A stretch of DNA of 64,000 nucleotides from Rosa chinensis. Taxonomy: Eukaryota > Streptophyta > Magnoliopsida > Rosales > Rosaceae. Of this stretch, positions 11,081 to 24,570 are shown in pieces. The stretch lies in NCBI RefSeq assembly GCF_002994745.2, contig NC_037089.1, positions 17,652,641 through 17,716,640 on the forward strand, given 5' to 3'. Each line of letters starts with the position of its first letter. Within the stretch, counting starts at the first letter, position 1. The position numbers were made by a program, and so were the translations under genes. Under the pieces are notes generated by a model. The model ran no database searches. It was not told the DNA's origin and saw nothing but the letters and a program-made list of their open reading frames with translations.

Positions 11081-12599
11081 GTCGTTTAGCTTACGGCATT
11101 CCAATTACGAAATGTAAAAACTGCATCCATGGTCAACTTTTTAAGAGCCTCCACTTTCGAAACCTAACTCTTTTCGAAACGGGACCATGAACCGAGTTTC
11201 TATCTCTAGCTTCCATTCCACATAGGATTTATCTGGGTGGTCCATTTCCATATGCTTAATGTAAGACCCAAGGAAAGAATTTATAACAGTTCATTATCTC
11301 TTTTGCAATTGTATGAACCTATGGATGAGATAATTTAGATATCTGAGGTATATATCCATCCAACTATTGTTAGATTCCTAGGCAACAACTTCACTTTCGT
11401 TGTCGTTTTCAACCATAAATTGTGGGATTATTATAGGAAACCGATTCCCTCCCTCACTGTCTCACTGGATTCCCATGACACCAACCAAACCCGGAAAAAC
11501 ATCATCTAGTTACAGGTAAATAAATCTTTGGTGCTCATATTAATCGAAAATTAGGTTTGCATCATTGCATGTGTAGCATATTTTTGGTTGTCTTCCATCA
11601 AATGGACCAAACAAAATATAAATATGGGCAAAAAGTGTTCATCTATTTCTGAATTAGTTTAGTTTTCTGAATAATATGTTCTTTTATTTTTACGCTCTTT
11701 TTATTCTTTTCTTAAGGTAACCTAAACCATTCTTTTAAAACTTGATCGATCAATTTTCCCCCATACCACCCAACTGGGTTTTCATCGATTTTGGCTACTG
11801 AGTATTCTGCCTATTTAGACTTTTACCTAAAACGTGCTTTGTCCAAGGGTTGATGTTACATATCCTTATTGTCGTTGTATATAATAGCGAGCTAGGGCAG
11901 CACCATGCAATCTCTTCTCTTTGTGTACATAACCTAAATGGCTACTTGGTGCCAGAGGAAATACTTTTGAATTTTGATCAAGAACTCAGCTGGGTATATG
12001 GTTAGGCCTAGCTAATAAGTAAAGTCCATCTCTATGAGTCTATATGTTAGGGTAGATTAGATCGATCCGTCCCAATCCCTTGAATGCATTCTCTTTTCTT
12101 AGTGGGGGACTTCTATGGCAAGTACCAGCAATGTGCTTTACCACTAAGCTCTTGACTGCAACGTTCAAAAGTACAAGGAGAACACCACTATCAAATTTAT
12201 TCGAGTCATCACGCGCTTTTAAATGAATTAGTTTTGAATTGAATGTCCATTTAATCACTATATTTATTCTCACATAATCAATTATAACTTTATTTATATC
12301 AAAACGTGCTCAAAATCAGAGTACCAAATCCCAAAACCTAACTTTTATATGTTATTGTACATTTTTAAGTCATAAACCTTTTTTAGTTGAAAATGTCATC
12401 CATTATGTAATTCGGCAAGCAGTACAATAATGACTTGCCGAGAAAGTTGTCAGAAAGAGCTACTACATAGAGCACACTATACTAGCACACCTTGCACACA
12501 AGCATACTACTCAGCGCACCCCTAGCACACCCACCTTTTTTGGTTAAGCGCAAAAACAAGAAACATAACTACCCCAAGAACAAATAAAATTAACCAAGA
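11081..12599. other. Intergenic DNA, nothing recognised
   Basis: AT-rich sequence with no convincing ORF, RNA gene or terminal repeats on either strand. A local repeat of AGCACAC/GCACACC words occurs at 12468-12530. Confidence 0.5.
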
Positions 12600-13010
12600 A
12601 GCAGCTTCTTTCTTGTCGATCTTCCCCACTCAAAAAAAGAAAAATGACCTAGTCTCCTTTTGTAAAAAAGAAAGTAAACCAATAAAGAAAAAACAGAAAA
12701 CTAAAGAAACCCAAACCCACACAAGGAAGACCCAATCTCTATTTTGAGGAGGCCGAGTGTCCCCACCCTTGGAAAACTCTAGCCTGCACCAGGTTCCCTG
12801 CAGCGGCTTCTCCACCGTCAGCAGCATCACCACCTGTGCAGCTACCACCGTCGCCGGTATAAATCCCAGCACAAGCAAAACCACCAGCACAACCACGACG
12901 TCAAAAAAGCTGCCGCTTGGGAAGTTGTCAAACTTCACAGCAGAGCCACCAATGCCATAATTGCGGGCATCACCGACCGAATGAACTAGACCAACACCAA
13001 CATCGTCCAG

Positions 13011-13983
13011 TGTCACGCCCCAATTTTTAAACACACTTAAAAATCAATATATAATCTCATAATTATACATGCGTGATGGTTCAGCCATCAATACAAAATA
13101 CCTGAAAAACTTTTTCCTTTTAAACCAAGTACATACTGATACCCTGAACCCACAATGTCAATACAGATTCGCTCCGTAGAGTCAAATATTACACAAGTTA
13201 CGAATTAAATTGCCACAACAATATAATAAGTAAATGTTCCTCAAAGCTTACTACAAGCAGAAGTTTTAATCACGGTAAAGTCACAAGATTGGCTTCTTAC
13301 CGTAAAGCTGCAACTATCAGGACCAGCTTCAACCACGATTACCCTGACCTGCAGGATAAACCCCTACACCATGGAATAGTGCATCGGGTTGTCACAAAAC
13401 AAACTCAGTAAGCTTATGAAAACTCGTATGAGTAACTCAAAACAAAAATCCATACAACTCACACCAAAACGAAGAAAACCTTTCAACTCGAGAAAAAGAA
13501 ACGTAGCATGCTTCCCAAAACAACACATTCTTTTCCCAAAAGAAAACAACACAAGTCACCCCGTGACAAAAAATCATATTAATTGAAACTCTGACAATTA
13601 AATGTGCATTTCCCGAAAGCTCACAACAACAAAAAGTCACCCCGTGACAAAATCATATAAATTGAAACTCTGACAATTTAAATAAAATACACAAGTCCAC
13701 CCTAAAGGTTTAAAGGAAAGAATCCCCGAAACTCCCTTTTAAAATACGTTCTCAAATCAACAAAAGTCATCCCATGACAAATCATATTAATTGAAACCCT
13801 GACAATTCAATATGACCACAAGTCCCACTTGGACATTTAAAAAAAAGAATCCCCAAAACTCCCTTTTAAAAACACGTACTCATGAGCATCAAGTAGCTCC
13901 CTGCTACTCCCCATGATGTACAATGGTAACAGACTGGAGCTCTAACTGATCGTATCCACTCACCCGGCCAAAGGTGTGAAGTC

Positions 13984-14028
<45 letters not shown>

Positions 14029-15981
14029 GAGGTCACTGAAGTCCCGATATATATGTCTGAGGTCACTGAAATCCCAATATATATGTCTGAGGTCACTCCC
14101 AGCAACCCTGAATCATCAGACCTCCCCAGTCGTCAGATTAAAACATTTAAAAGTAGTCACTCAGGACCAAATGTTACTTAACTCTCAAAAGGAGATGTCA
14201 CCCCGTGACCTTCGATCATCAGACCTCCCCGGTCGCCAAATCAAAACATTAAGCAAGTCACTCTGGACCAAAAATGTTAAATCAAATCAAAAGGAGAAAT
14301 CACCACGTGTGACTCTCAGATCTTCAGACCCCCGGTCGTTAGATCAAAACATTCAAATCTCATTAAAGCAACTCACACTAAATCTTGACACTTTTCAAAC
14401 AATAGAAATTCTCAATTCCTAACACATTGTCTCTTAAAAAGTCAAGCCTCAAAACAATATAATGAAACCCATCAATCCCTATTACTTAGATCACCCATCA
14501 ACCCATAAGAATATACATATTTCACGTAAATATATATATACATATACACACACACACACACACGTGGTCATTCACTCAGGAATACCACTAATACTAATTA
14601 TAGTTTGCAGTTAACTAAATAACTCTAAAAACGATAAAGGTAACTTCGTTCGTAAATGAACATAGTGAGATTACTCACCTCAGAATCTTGCTGCATCTTC
14701 TATACAAAACAGAGTAATCACAACCTCAAAATATCTGTCTAAGAATACTTCGTCAAGTACCTAATCACATACGGTCTCAACTTAGTACACAAATCATAAG
14801 CGATTAAAGTCTGAAACCCCCGTTTTGAACTAAAATCCCCATAAGTAACACCAGCCAAGGCGAAACCTCATCCGAGACACCCAAAGTCTCCTGAATACTT
14901 CTACGATCGATATGTCAAAACTACAAGTCGATCGAACGCTAGAATCCTCACGGATAGAATAATCGAACGGTTCGAAACCGTAAAAATCATAACATATTCA
15001 TATGATATCCAAAAATTGCATATTATATATTGAAATGCTCGTATCGACGAGTAGATGATAAATAACAGAAGAAACCGTCCCTTACATAGTTGGAACGCCA
15101 CCAAAGTGCCTCACAGGCGATGGCACAATCACTGCCAGCCAAAACTTAAAACCATCTTAATCCAACCGTCCAAAATGTCAAGAATACCAAATAGAACAAC
15201 TTTAATACCTAGAGTTTGAACCAACTCAGCCTAGATCGGCTAAAATCAAGCTCACAAGTCGAGGATCATTGTTCACCTCGTGTTAAACCAATTCCAACGT
15301 AAATCGCTCCAAACAACCACCAATGATCGATAGAAGAGGCTGCTGCGAGCTCCACAAGCTTGGTTTGAAGCCCCGCCATCGTCGAAGATCGTAAAACCGA
15401 TTGGGTCTGACTGCACTCAAAGTCGCCGCCTTCCAGCGCCGCGCACGGCGCAAATCGTCGCTAAAGGATGCCACATGGAGGAGCGCACGGTGGAGGCGAA
15501 GAAGTCTGTCCAAGTTTCAAGGCCGGAGGTCGCTGGAAAAGCCAGGTTGGATAGACTTGGTACGGGTCGAGTCCACCAAAAATCAGTAGAGAGAACGGAG
15601 CGTTTCAGGGTTTCCGGAAATGGAAAATTTTCAAAAATGTCAATTATGAAAATACCAAAATAGAAATTCATATTTATAGTAATTTCCAAAATTAGTAGAA
15701 ACTTCCATTGATCATAACTTCTTCATACGAACTCCAATTTCCGCGTTCCATATGTCCACGAACTCGTAACGACGTGCTCTACAAATTTTGTGAATGAAGT
15801 TTTCGGAGAAACCCAACGAATAAAAAGTCAACCTTCGCGCCCCTCATAAAATGACGCATCCTGAATAATTATTCGCCCGAAATACTTCTGCTTCATCCAA
15901 GAGCCACAAAACTGTCCAATAATCACTAATTAAATTCCGAAAAATCCTTGAAAAATAATAACGAATTTACAGGGCATCACA
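13011..15981. mobile_element. 3 kb TG...CA element, possible solo LTR or non-autonomous element
   Basis: The left end TGTCACGCCCC is imperfectly inverted at the right end GGGCATCACA. Flanking 5-mers are TCCAG (13006-13010) and TCCAA (15982-15986), four of five matching. TG...CA ends with a 5-bp duplication fit a long solo LTR; the short terminal inversion would also suit a DNA transposon. No gag or pol domain reads on either strand. The interior carries two tandem-repeat fields and an (AT)n run at 13988-14026. Confidence 0.55.
13540..14370. repeat. Two degenerate tandem-repeat fields inside the 3 kb element
   Basis: At about 13550-13875 a unit of roughly 120 bp recurs, marked by AAAAGTCAYCCCRTGACAAA and ATTGAAACYCTGACAATT. 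At about 14030-14095 GAGGTCACTGAARTCCCRATATATATG repeats at short range. At about 14110-14360 a unit near 108 bp recurs, marked by TCAGACCTCCCC-GTCG and AATCAAAACATT. No protein is implied. Confidence 0.75.
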
Positions 15982-16430
15982 TCCAATTCCATCAAGCTGC
16001 CAAACCGAAAACTAAAATGCAAATCTGGCCAACCACCATTAGATCGCTGCACCAACACCGCAGCAGATAGTTTCACGGCAGCAGCCCTTTGATCCAGATC
16101 CGAAATTAAAACCACAGACCTAGCATTAACACGTCTCCAAACCTGAGACGGCACCGGAGTCATCTCCCACCCAGCGATCGGATCGCTGGCAAAGATGCAA
16201 AGAAGGCAAAAGCCAAGAAATAGGAAAACACATCGAAGAAAAACATCGTCGTTTCTACCCACAAGCCAACTAGAAAGGAGAAGGGAACATAGCCCTACAC
16301 ACCTAGTCATAGGTACACCACCATCGATTATGATGATGAAGTTTTATCGAAGACAGCAGTCGTCGAACAAACCCTAGTAGAGCTAGGTCAGAGAGAGAAA
16401 AAGAAGAAATGGACAGAAATGTTTTTTAAG

Positions 16431-16616
16431 TCATAAAGCTTGCCAAACTCGCCCTAAAGTTACTACTCATAATTAAAATTAAAAATAAATAGCTCGTGGA
16501 TTGTTCGAAAGTACAAAAAATAAAGATCATTTATCACTAGTAGGTAAATAGTAGGTACATGGTTAAATTTCATATAAGTCTCAAGATACAGTTTATCAGA
16601 TACACAACTACACATT

Positions 16617-16652
<36 letters not shown>

Positions 16653-16985
16653 TACAAGAAATGATGAGCTCGAGGTCAATAATTCACCAAGGTTAAAGCC
16701 GATTAAAAAGGGCATCGAAGGAATTTGAAATCCAATTAATCGACTTTAGGGTTGGTCGATCAAAGGAAACAAAACAAGATGGAAGAGCTAGTTGACAAAG
16801 AAACTTGAATGGTGGGACAAGAGGTGTTTAATGGTCTTAACATTATTAAAGAAGTCCGTGCAAGGAGAAGGTGGCAAAGGAACAGATGGGCTGGTGGGTG
16901 TTAAATTTTAGCGGACAACAACAAAAAAATTCCCAAAATAGAAATACTGGGATGCCAGATCTAGCTAAGCTAGAGAGAGAGAAAT

Positions 16986-17020
<35 letters not shown>

Positions 17021-20000
17021 ACGAGTGAGTCAGTGAGACAGAGAAAGATATAATAGACACATAAAAGCAAAAGCTGGGAATCGAATTGATCGGTGGTGGA
17101 GGTGGAGGTGGTGGTTTCAAAAGAAGAGCGAAAGCTCGAGCACCGGAAAGGGAAACCAAAGAAGTAGTTTGTCTGAGTTGAATGATGAAAGCGATCTAAC
17201 ACAGAACCAAGAGTACCGCTGCTCTCAGTCATCACTGTTAATGTTATAAGAGGACCCAATGCCCACCTCCACAGTCAAGTCCCACCTCTCTCTCATCGCG
17301 CGCACACAATTACAGTCACATTCATCATCAAACAGAGAAGAAGAGAGGGGGGGTTGTTAGGGTGTGTAGGACACAAACAATAGTGAAAAGACAGACAAAA
17401 CACCACCACTCTTCTTCAATAATGAGTGAGAGAGCCTATAAAGCATAACCAACCCTCAAAACCATTGCCAAGTGCCAACCATTCAAGTAATCACATTTAT
17501 AGAAACCCCCCTTCTTAAAAAAGCATACAGAGTTGAGAGTTGAGAACCAAGGCACAACCTTTGTTTGTCTTTACCCTTTCTCTTTCTTGATCAAAATATC
17601 TAGCTAGCTAGAATAATGTTCCATTATTCATTTTATGTGGACAATCATTACATACTATATTTAACTTGCTAAATGTTTTAGATTTCGGAATGTTTTAGAA
17701 CTTTCCTACTACTGGTAAAACTATAAATCACACGATTAAAAAATTCGAAGCGTTGCAAATTTTGGAATGTAGAGAATTGATCTAATAATATAGGTTGAAC
17801 TAACATGCTTCTCACTTGAAGAAAAAGAGAGTCAAATATGTCCTATATTGCACCATCCCCTTGTTAAATCTCTAAAACCTCATGCCAAAAGCCTCTTGAA
17901 ATGACTATTAATTTTAGCTTTCATTTTATAGGTCTGAAAAGGCAAAGAGCGAGATGATAAACTTAGAATACTAAAATCACTACATACTATTTTAGCTAAA
18001 CTTATAATCTTTGTTAGTCAATTTGTATAATTTTTCAATATAGACAATTTTTCTTTTAACCATATAAATAATATAAGCTTAAACCTAGTTTAAATCCGTA
18101 TTAAAGTATATATAGAAACTCGTTGGATTTGTTCCAAAAAGTTTCAAATAATCTAAGAGTTACTGTTGCGAAATATTTGATAAAGCTACATGCAACAGTA
18201 AACTGACTCTATTAGTAGCAGATGAGACCATAAAGAGTGTTGTAAGGTTTCACAAACCTAGTTAGTTGTTGCATGAAGCTGGTCTACCATATATACGGAA
18301 CTGATCGAACATTAAATGTACCAGAAACGAACCCACCTAACACGACACATAACACTGAGAATACATGTCCATATATACCTCGTTTTTCTCATCATCTTCC
18401 TGTGAAAATTTAATTTGCCATTGGTCCCCCGCCCCCCCCCCCCCCCCCCCCAACCCCACGATGCTCCTAGTATGTACCTGCAGCAAGTCTGTAACACTGT
18501 ATGCAAGCAACCATGGCCATGTTACCAGTAACCTAGCAAGCTTTCTCTTTCTTTTCACAACTGGTAAAAGCAACCACATAAAGACGACGGAGATGACTCC
18601 GTTTCAGATTCTCGATCTGAGATTTGGAGCAGAGATTTGCTTAGTTCGTAGATCCGATAGATGGAAAAGTGGGAAAGGATCTTAAAGCCAACTAGAGGAC
18701 AATGCCGCTCTGTTTCTTTTTGGAAAATTTCGATTTCTTTTCCTCCATTCAATTCTACAAACCCTAAAATTATAAAAAGCCTCGTGGCTCGTTAGTGCTG
18801 TGGACCACTTCATACATCACTTGTAAAGAAACCTCCATGCTCCAATAACAAGCTAGCTTTGTCTCTATGAAGCTTCAGACTTTGATTAGAAACTCTTTCT
18901 TTTTTCTTAATTAAATAAAAACAGGCGATATTAATTTCTCGATAGTGAACTTTAACAGAATGTGTGGCAACCCTTTATTTGGAAAGTAGCCCAACACTTT
19001 CCAGAGCCTTCTATAACAAACTTAATATATAAAATTTTTATGACTATTTAATTACCAATTCGGAAACAAATGACTTGTCCAAGAAATTTTTATAATGAAC
19101 TAAAATTTTATAGTATTTTACATCATGAATTTAAATTCTAAATATTTTACTCAATAATTGTTGTATTCCTTCGCATGTATGCAAGTGCAATAAGTTAACA
19201 CCCATTACTATAAGTCTATAACGTAATAACATCGCAACATACCTATTTCGGAAATGGATGTATATATATGTTTTTGTTTTTAATGGACAACTGATTAGAC
19301 CACAAATTAATATTAATCTAGATCTTAAGTTATGATCTGTTATTCCAACATTATAAAGATCATGTATTCGATTCTCACTTACATATTTATATATATAATA
19401 GTAAGGTGACTTAAAAGTTTTTTTTTTTATAATAAATTATTAAGTTTATTTAAAAAGCGTAAATAAATTTAGATTAACAGTTTCATCGATCGTATACGTG
19501 ACAAACGGTCTTATCTGCCGTCTCATCATCTGAAATTATATATATTAAAAAGCAAAAACAAAATTAACAAAAGAAGGATAGGTTTCTCGGGTCAACAGAC
19601 TAATCAAGGAAAGTGGCAGTAAAAATCTGAGAAGTGGTACGATTCCTTGCTTCAGAACTAGCCATAATTTCCTGCCAATCTTCACATGGAGAGGACAGAG
19701 AACAACCCCTCTCCCTCTCTCTTGCTCTTGTTTTTACCACTACTTTAATCACCCTCATTGTTTTTTTGTTTTTATGTTTTTCTTTGTCCAAATTCATGCC
19801 ATTGTTTTGGTGCACAAGAATGTTCATCCACCCTATAGATAGCTTTCACCAGCATAAATACATAATTACTTACTATAGTAGCTTTCACCAGGATTTATTT
19901 TATATGCCCTTTTATGTTCTTCGGCATTTGCTTTTATAATGATGCAGAGACTTCAAGAATGGTGCGCAGATCAGTCGAGAAGAGAATATATTTGTAGAGA

Positions 20001-20299
20001 GGGAGAGAGAAAAAAAAATCTTGGGGTAGTGATGACGCGCCAGATGATGCAAGCAGCTCTTGTATTATAATCCCCAAAGGCCAAGCTATCTAACAACTTA
20101 CGGTATCTACTAATTAGTATGGTGGATGATTAATTACAATATCTACTAATTATAATCCCCAAAGGCCATGCTTTCCAAAAGGTTCTTCGTGTTGTCGCAT
20201 GTTCTATAAATCCTAGGTCTAAAAACCCAGATGGGGATCATGGATATTATCCGAACCCGTTTGACCTGACGACCCGTTTCTCTGAGCTCTAAACTGGTT

Positions 20300-20339
<40 letters not shown>

Positions 20340-21107
20340 TCTGATTAAACCCGGAGTGAACCCTAAAACGCTTATACCCTTTTGGTCATTAATCTGGGCT
20401 CCGTGCATTCACTGTTGTCTGCTTTCTTTTCTGTCCTGGAAGCTAATTGGGGCTGCAATGAAGGGTCACTCTCGTCATTATAGCGCCAGTGTCTGACTGC
20501 TTTTGGCCATGAGAGAACTGATTCAAAGGACGCAAATGACAGTGACCATTCATCACCATCCAGTTGATATTTCCAAGACGATGGTTTTTACTAGATCCCC
20601 AGCTTTGGTAGTAATTTATAGCAAAGATGAAACTAAAACGATGTAATGGGAATTACCCTATTCGGGAACAAAGGAATCAGAGCATTCAACCACTTTTGGT
20701 GTTTAGGAGATCAGAAATTATTGAAAAAAGAAAAAAGATGGCAACCCTTTGGGAAAATCCGAAAATATATGGGATAACTTAAACTAGTAGAGTAAGTCAG
20801 TAACACATGGGGGTATAGAACACTCAGAATATCTAGCTCAAGATTTTCTTCCATTTTGGTTAGTTTGACTTTGACCAATCACCAAATATTCCCCAGAAAA
20901 TTGGAATTTCCCTTTCCTCGTTTTTTATTTCTCTCTACCTTCATGCTACCAAACGACATCGTTTTGGTGGAAGATTTAGCGCTTACATAATAATAATAAT
21001 GGACTTCAGCTAGCTTGATCAACTAGTTAGGACAATGTTGATGATTTGTGGTAAAAAGGCAGAGAAAAATGTTAGAAGGGTGGTCCAAATATCGATCTCA
21101 ACTGCGC
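16431..21107. other. Intergenic region downstream of AP2
   Basis: No gene recognised in 4.7 kb. It has microsatellites: (TA)n/(AC)n at 16617-16651, (GA)n near 16983-17014, a C run near 18431-18451 and (TC)17 at 20302-20335. A GGTGGTGGAGG tract at 17093-17113 gives a proline-rich antisense frame of no clear meaning. The stretch nearest AP2 (about 20900-21107) presumably holds its 3' UTR. Sequence at 20140-20170 repeats a nearby phrase (TAATCCCCAAAGGCCA at 20070 and 20154). Confidence 0.45.
20302..20335. repeat. (TC)17 microsatellite
   Basis: An uninterrupted 34 bp TC run about 0.8 kb downstream of the AP2 stop codon. Confidence 0.95.
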
Positions 21108-23823
21108 CTAGCGAGAGTGGAACCCATTATTTTTCTGCAGCCAGCCATTTTGTGAAGGTGGTCTAATTTGCGGTGGGAATCCTGATGATGCTGCAGCATT
21201 TAAAAATAACTCGGACGGATGACCCGATTGCCATTGTTGTCGATCACTCATCGACAGTGTGAGATCACTCCCAATGCGCGCTCCGACCTCGCTGCTGCTC
21301 GGAAACTGAATCTACATGACAATTCACGTTTTAGACCCAACGGCCACACTAATGTGAGAATACTAGTTACTAGCTGATTAAGAAATAACCTCACTTGATA
21401 ATTTGGTGGGTTAAAAGTATGTGGAGGAAAATGGTGAGGCATTTGTGCCGGCGTCTCTCCGGCAGGGTTTCGGAACTGATTAAACTGCCCGTACTTGTGC
21501 ATTTGAGTTGGGGATGGAGATTGGAGGTTTGTACGGAGCAGAAGCTGCATGGTTTCATTCTCCAGGTACCCATCTCTTCTACGCATTTCATTATCCTCTC
21601 TAGGCTAAATAATGAAGATAACAGAAAGTTTAGTACACCAAAATTTTAATTAGTGGTAGCATGGAATTTAGAAAGAATTTAAAGTCACAGTTAATATAAA
21701 CCTTGGGCCGAAATCCTTGATTGTTCCTCCAATCGGCTTCGAATTGCATAGAGGCAGACGGCTGCTGTTGTTGTTCCATTGCAGCATTTTGATGGGTGTG
21801 ATTTTGTGCAGTCCCAAAAGCCGGGTTATTCTTCTTCGATTTTGAATTTCCCAAACTCAAATCCAGATTGTGATCTCCTGCATTAATACTAGAAGGCTCT
21901 GCACAAATACATATCTAAATGAATATTTGCGAAAATTAAGATGAATTAGTAAAATTTAAATTAATTAATTACCAGTTGAGTTCAGCTCACTCTCATAAAT
22001 GCTGGGATCAAAGTTAGTGACAGCTTCTTTGCCGTTACACTTGATTGCAGCTTTGTCATAGGCCCTACAAAAAAAATGTACAACAATTCTCACTCCAATC
22101 TTCAACTATTGGTTTGTTATCTGCCCAGAAATTAAGAAATTCAACATTACAAGCACTTACCTTGCTGCATCAATCTCTGTATCAAACAATCCCAAATAGA
22201 CGTACCTGTAAGATCGATCATTAAGCTCAATAAGAGATCAGAAATGGGGCATTGTAATTTTCTTACCGATATTTCATGTCACCCGACAGTCAATCTAGAC
22301 CAATAATCAAAATATACGGTCTAGATTGAGTCGGAAAAGAAAACATATGTGACAAAATGAGTGATAATTAAGAGTTGGGTTTACTTACTTTTTGCCTAAA
22401 AATTGGCCCATCCGAGCCTCCCATCTTCCACACTTATGCAAAGTCACTCCTCTATATTTCGAGCTACCTCTAGGGAACCCGGTACTTTGTCGGCGAAGTA
22501 CATGCACAAATTCCTCCTTTGTTAAATTGCTCATCTGTTCCGCAACATATCACACCAGAGAATAATCATTCTTCCCCATATCCACAAAATTTCGTAAAAA
22601 CCAAAAAAGAAAAAAAATGAAAAAGCTGATTTTACTGTTGATGATAAAACTGTTCAAGATAAGTATCGAAAAAACCATTATCGTAAAAAGCCAGGTTTTG
22701 TTGGGGCAAGAACTCAAGTAACTACTCACCTGTTTCAAGTCTTCTTCATAGTCGTCAATGTTAAAATTTATGTCAGCCTCTACTCCCCTGAACTTGATCG
22801 CCGCTCTATCATAAGCTCTGTAGAAAATAAATCAAATAAATAATTATCTCAAATTTTTCATCTTCTTGAGTCACATTTTCTGGGACAAATTTTTTGTTTG
22901 TTTCCCAAGAAAATGTAAAGATTTTTACGGCAAGCAAATAATACTCACCGAGCAGCTGCATGTGCTGTGTCGAATCCACCTATAAGGTGCCCAAAAAATA
23001 AAAATAAAAATCCATAAGAAAAACCATCATGGAAATTGTATTTGCAATGATAAAATAGGTGTCCTGTTGTCTTACCAAGATAAACTTGCTTCCCGCAATC
23101 CCTGAATCAAGGACAAAGAGAAATAAGAAGAAGAAGAAGAAGAAAATTGTGATTGGCCGGCCCTCAAAAATGTAAAGATGATGTACTTGAAAAATGGGGA
23201 ATAGGGTAAGAGTTACTATTTTTGTTTACTAATTCCGTTAACTAATTAACTAACCATATATGGGATTCCCAACGGCCGGTCCTCCGGTAAAACGTCACCC
23301 CTCTGTACTGTGAGCTCCTCGACCGGGGCCCACGCCGGCTCTTCTTCATCGGCTGTTGTTGCTGCTGCTGCTGCGGCGACGGCTCCGCTGCTTTTCCGGG
23401 CCCGCCTGAGTCCGCCTGGCAGAACTTGACTCCGACCCAGTGGGCCCGCGGGAAAGAAGAAGAAGGCGAAGCAGCCGCTGCTCCCACAGCTCCGCCGGCC
23501 CGTGTGGGTTCCATTTCGGAGGATTCGTCCATCGGGAAGAACTGCCGGGTCACTGGCTGCGGATCAGTGCCGTCGACGTCGTCGTCGGTGACGGAGAACC
23601 CGAATATCTTGCTCCCGCGCTTCCTGTTGGCGTTGGGGTAGGCGTCTTCGTCGACGTCTGATCCGTCCTCGATGACCACGGCGGATGAGCTGGAATTGGA
23701 CACGGATCCGACCCTCTTGCCCTTGTCGTCGTCTCCGTCGCCGGAGTTGGTCTTCTGCGAAGAGCAGCCTTCGGATTCATCGTCCACTGGTCTCTGATCA
23801 GGAGAGTCATTGAGATCCCACAT
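21108..23823 (-). CDS. AP2: APETALA2-type transcription factor (euAP2)
   Basis: Nuclear DNA-binding protein controlling floral organ identity and flowering-related programmes in characterised relatives. Ten coding exons with GT-AG introns, all in phase: 23823-23255, 23101-23076, 22979-22949, 22817-22730, 22534-22389, 22205-22161, 22064-21973, 21898-21702, 21604-21395, 21305-21108. The sum is 1602 bp, 533 aa. The protein starts [10 protein letters not shown]; a GTG codon upstream is not needed. Motifs: acidic AVVIEDGSD, basic [10 protein letters not shown] just before the first AP2 domain (from Tyr173, [18 protein letters not shown]), a second AP2 domain (from Tyr265, [17 protein letters not shown]), EAR repressor motif LDLSLG at 344-349, Gln-rich tract, and AAASSGF at 505-511 encoded by the miR172 site. 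Introns 8 and 9 are only 97 and 89 bp with no insertion. Neighbour order supports orthology to Arabidopsis AP2 rather than a TOE paralogue. Confidence 0.96.
21176..21196 (-). promoter_or_regulatory. miR172 target site in last AP2 exon
   Basis: On the plus strand the 21-mer has core ATCCTGATGATGCTGCA. Compared with mature miR172 as I recall it, it differs at three positions: both ends and one internal C-for-T, which gives a G:U pair. It encodes Ala-Ala-Ala-Ser-Ser-Gly-Phe in frame. In AP2 genes this site mediates translational repression and cleavage, so the transcript should be miR172-sensitive. Confidence 0.93.
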
Positions 23824-24531
23824 TTTTTTTTTCCTCACTGGTCTCTCTAACTCAACACTACTTTGCTCAAAACTTCAACACAACTCTCGGCAAGATGTGT
23901 CAAACCCAAAATCCGTAAACAAACTCGGGTTTTGAAACATCAACCCCAGAATTGTTCCTCGCAACAAAAAACTGTCCGAATTAAACAAACAACAGAGAAG
24001 AAAACGAACAAAAGCCGAAAAACCTAAGACTCGAACAAACAAGAAAAGAGCGAGGAGCTGAGAAGCTCGAAGATCTATTGATGTATGGGAAGCTGCCCAA
24101 TACAGCATATAGACGAGGCCAGTTTCAGTAGAGCTTTAGCTGAAGAATCACAAACCCCCCCTTAATACCTCTCTCTCTTCTCTTTCTAACCACTTGCCCT
24201 CCTCCTCCTTTTCTTTTCAATGACTCATAATACTCCATTTTTCCATTACTTTATTTTTTCATATTATGCAACTCAATCATTTTTATTATTATTTTTCTCT
24301 AGTATGTATTTTTGGCATACATATATATACACACACTAAACCCATTTCTGTACAACTTTACTGTTGGCTTTTTCTCTCTGTTTCTTTAATCATTTTTCTC
24401 ATTGGTGGGTTCTCATCAGAGGGCCATAATCAGATGAGGATGAGGATTGATAAAAAAAGAAATTAAAAAAAAGATAGAACCATCTCTTTCTTACACAACT
24501 TTCCCACGTTAACCAAATCGAAAAGCATTCC

Positions 24532-24565
<34 letters not shown>

Positions 24566-24570
24566 TTCCT
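23824..24570 (-). promoter_or_regulatory. AP2 5' leader and proximal promoter (approximate)
   Basis: Upstream of the ATG on the minus strand, about 300 bp of mixed sequence leads to a CTATATGC TATA-like word at 24103-24112. Pyrimidine-rich tracts on the plus strand (24161-24210) and a (TC)n microsatellite at 24535-24563 follow. The transcription start is not fixed by the sequence, and an intron in the leader cannot be excluded. Confidence 0.3.

Larger units (their letters stand above)
12600..16430 (-). other. Unidentified GC-rich sequence split by an inserted element
   Basis: The flanks 12600-13010 and 15982-16430 share a GC-rich texture, and both hold open frames on the minus strand (13010-12630 and 16310-15982). 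They look like two halves of one older sequence separated by the 13011-15981 insertion. The translated pieces (a valine/leucine-rich stretch and a serine/leucine-rich stretch) match no family I recognise. The texture resembles the retroposon bodies at 8.5-11 kb, so this may be an old non-LTR element rather than a gene. Confidence 0.4.

Noticed and set aside
13866..14105. Frame with repeated SDIYIG units, like a repeat protein
   Set aside because: Produced by the GAGGTCACTGAAGTCCC-ATATATAT tandem repeat and AT microsatellite in the 3 kb element.
16846..17259. 137-codon minus-strand frame
   Set aside because: Made of a GA microsatellite (Ser-Leu run) and low-complexity sequence; no family signature.
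23426..23661. Plus-strand frames across AP2 exon 1
   Set aside because: Shadows of the GC-rich AP2 coding exon on the minus strand.
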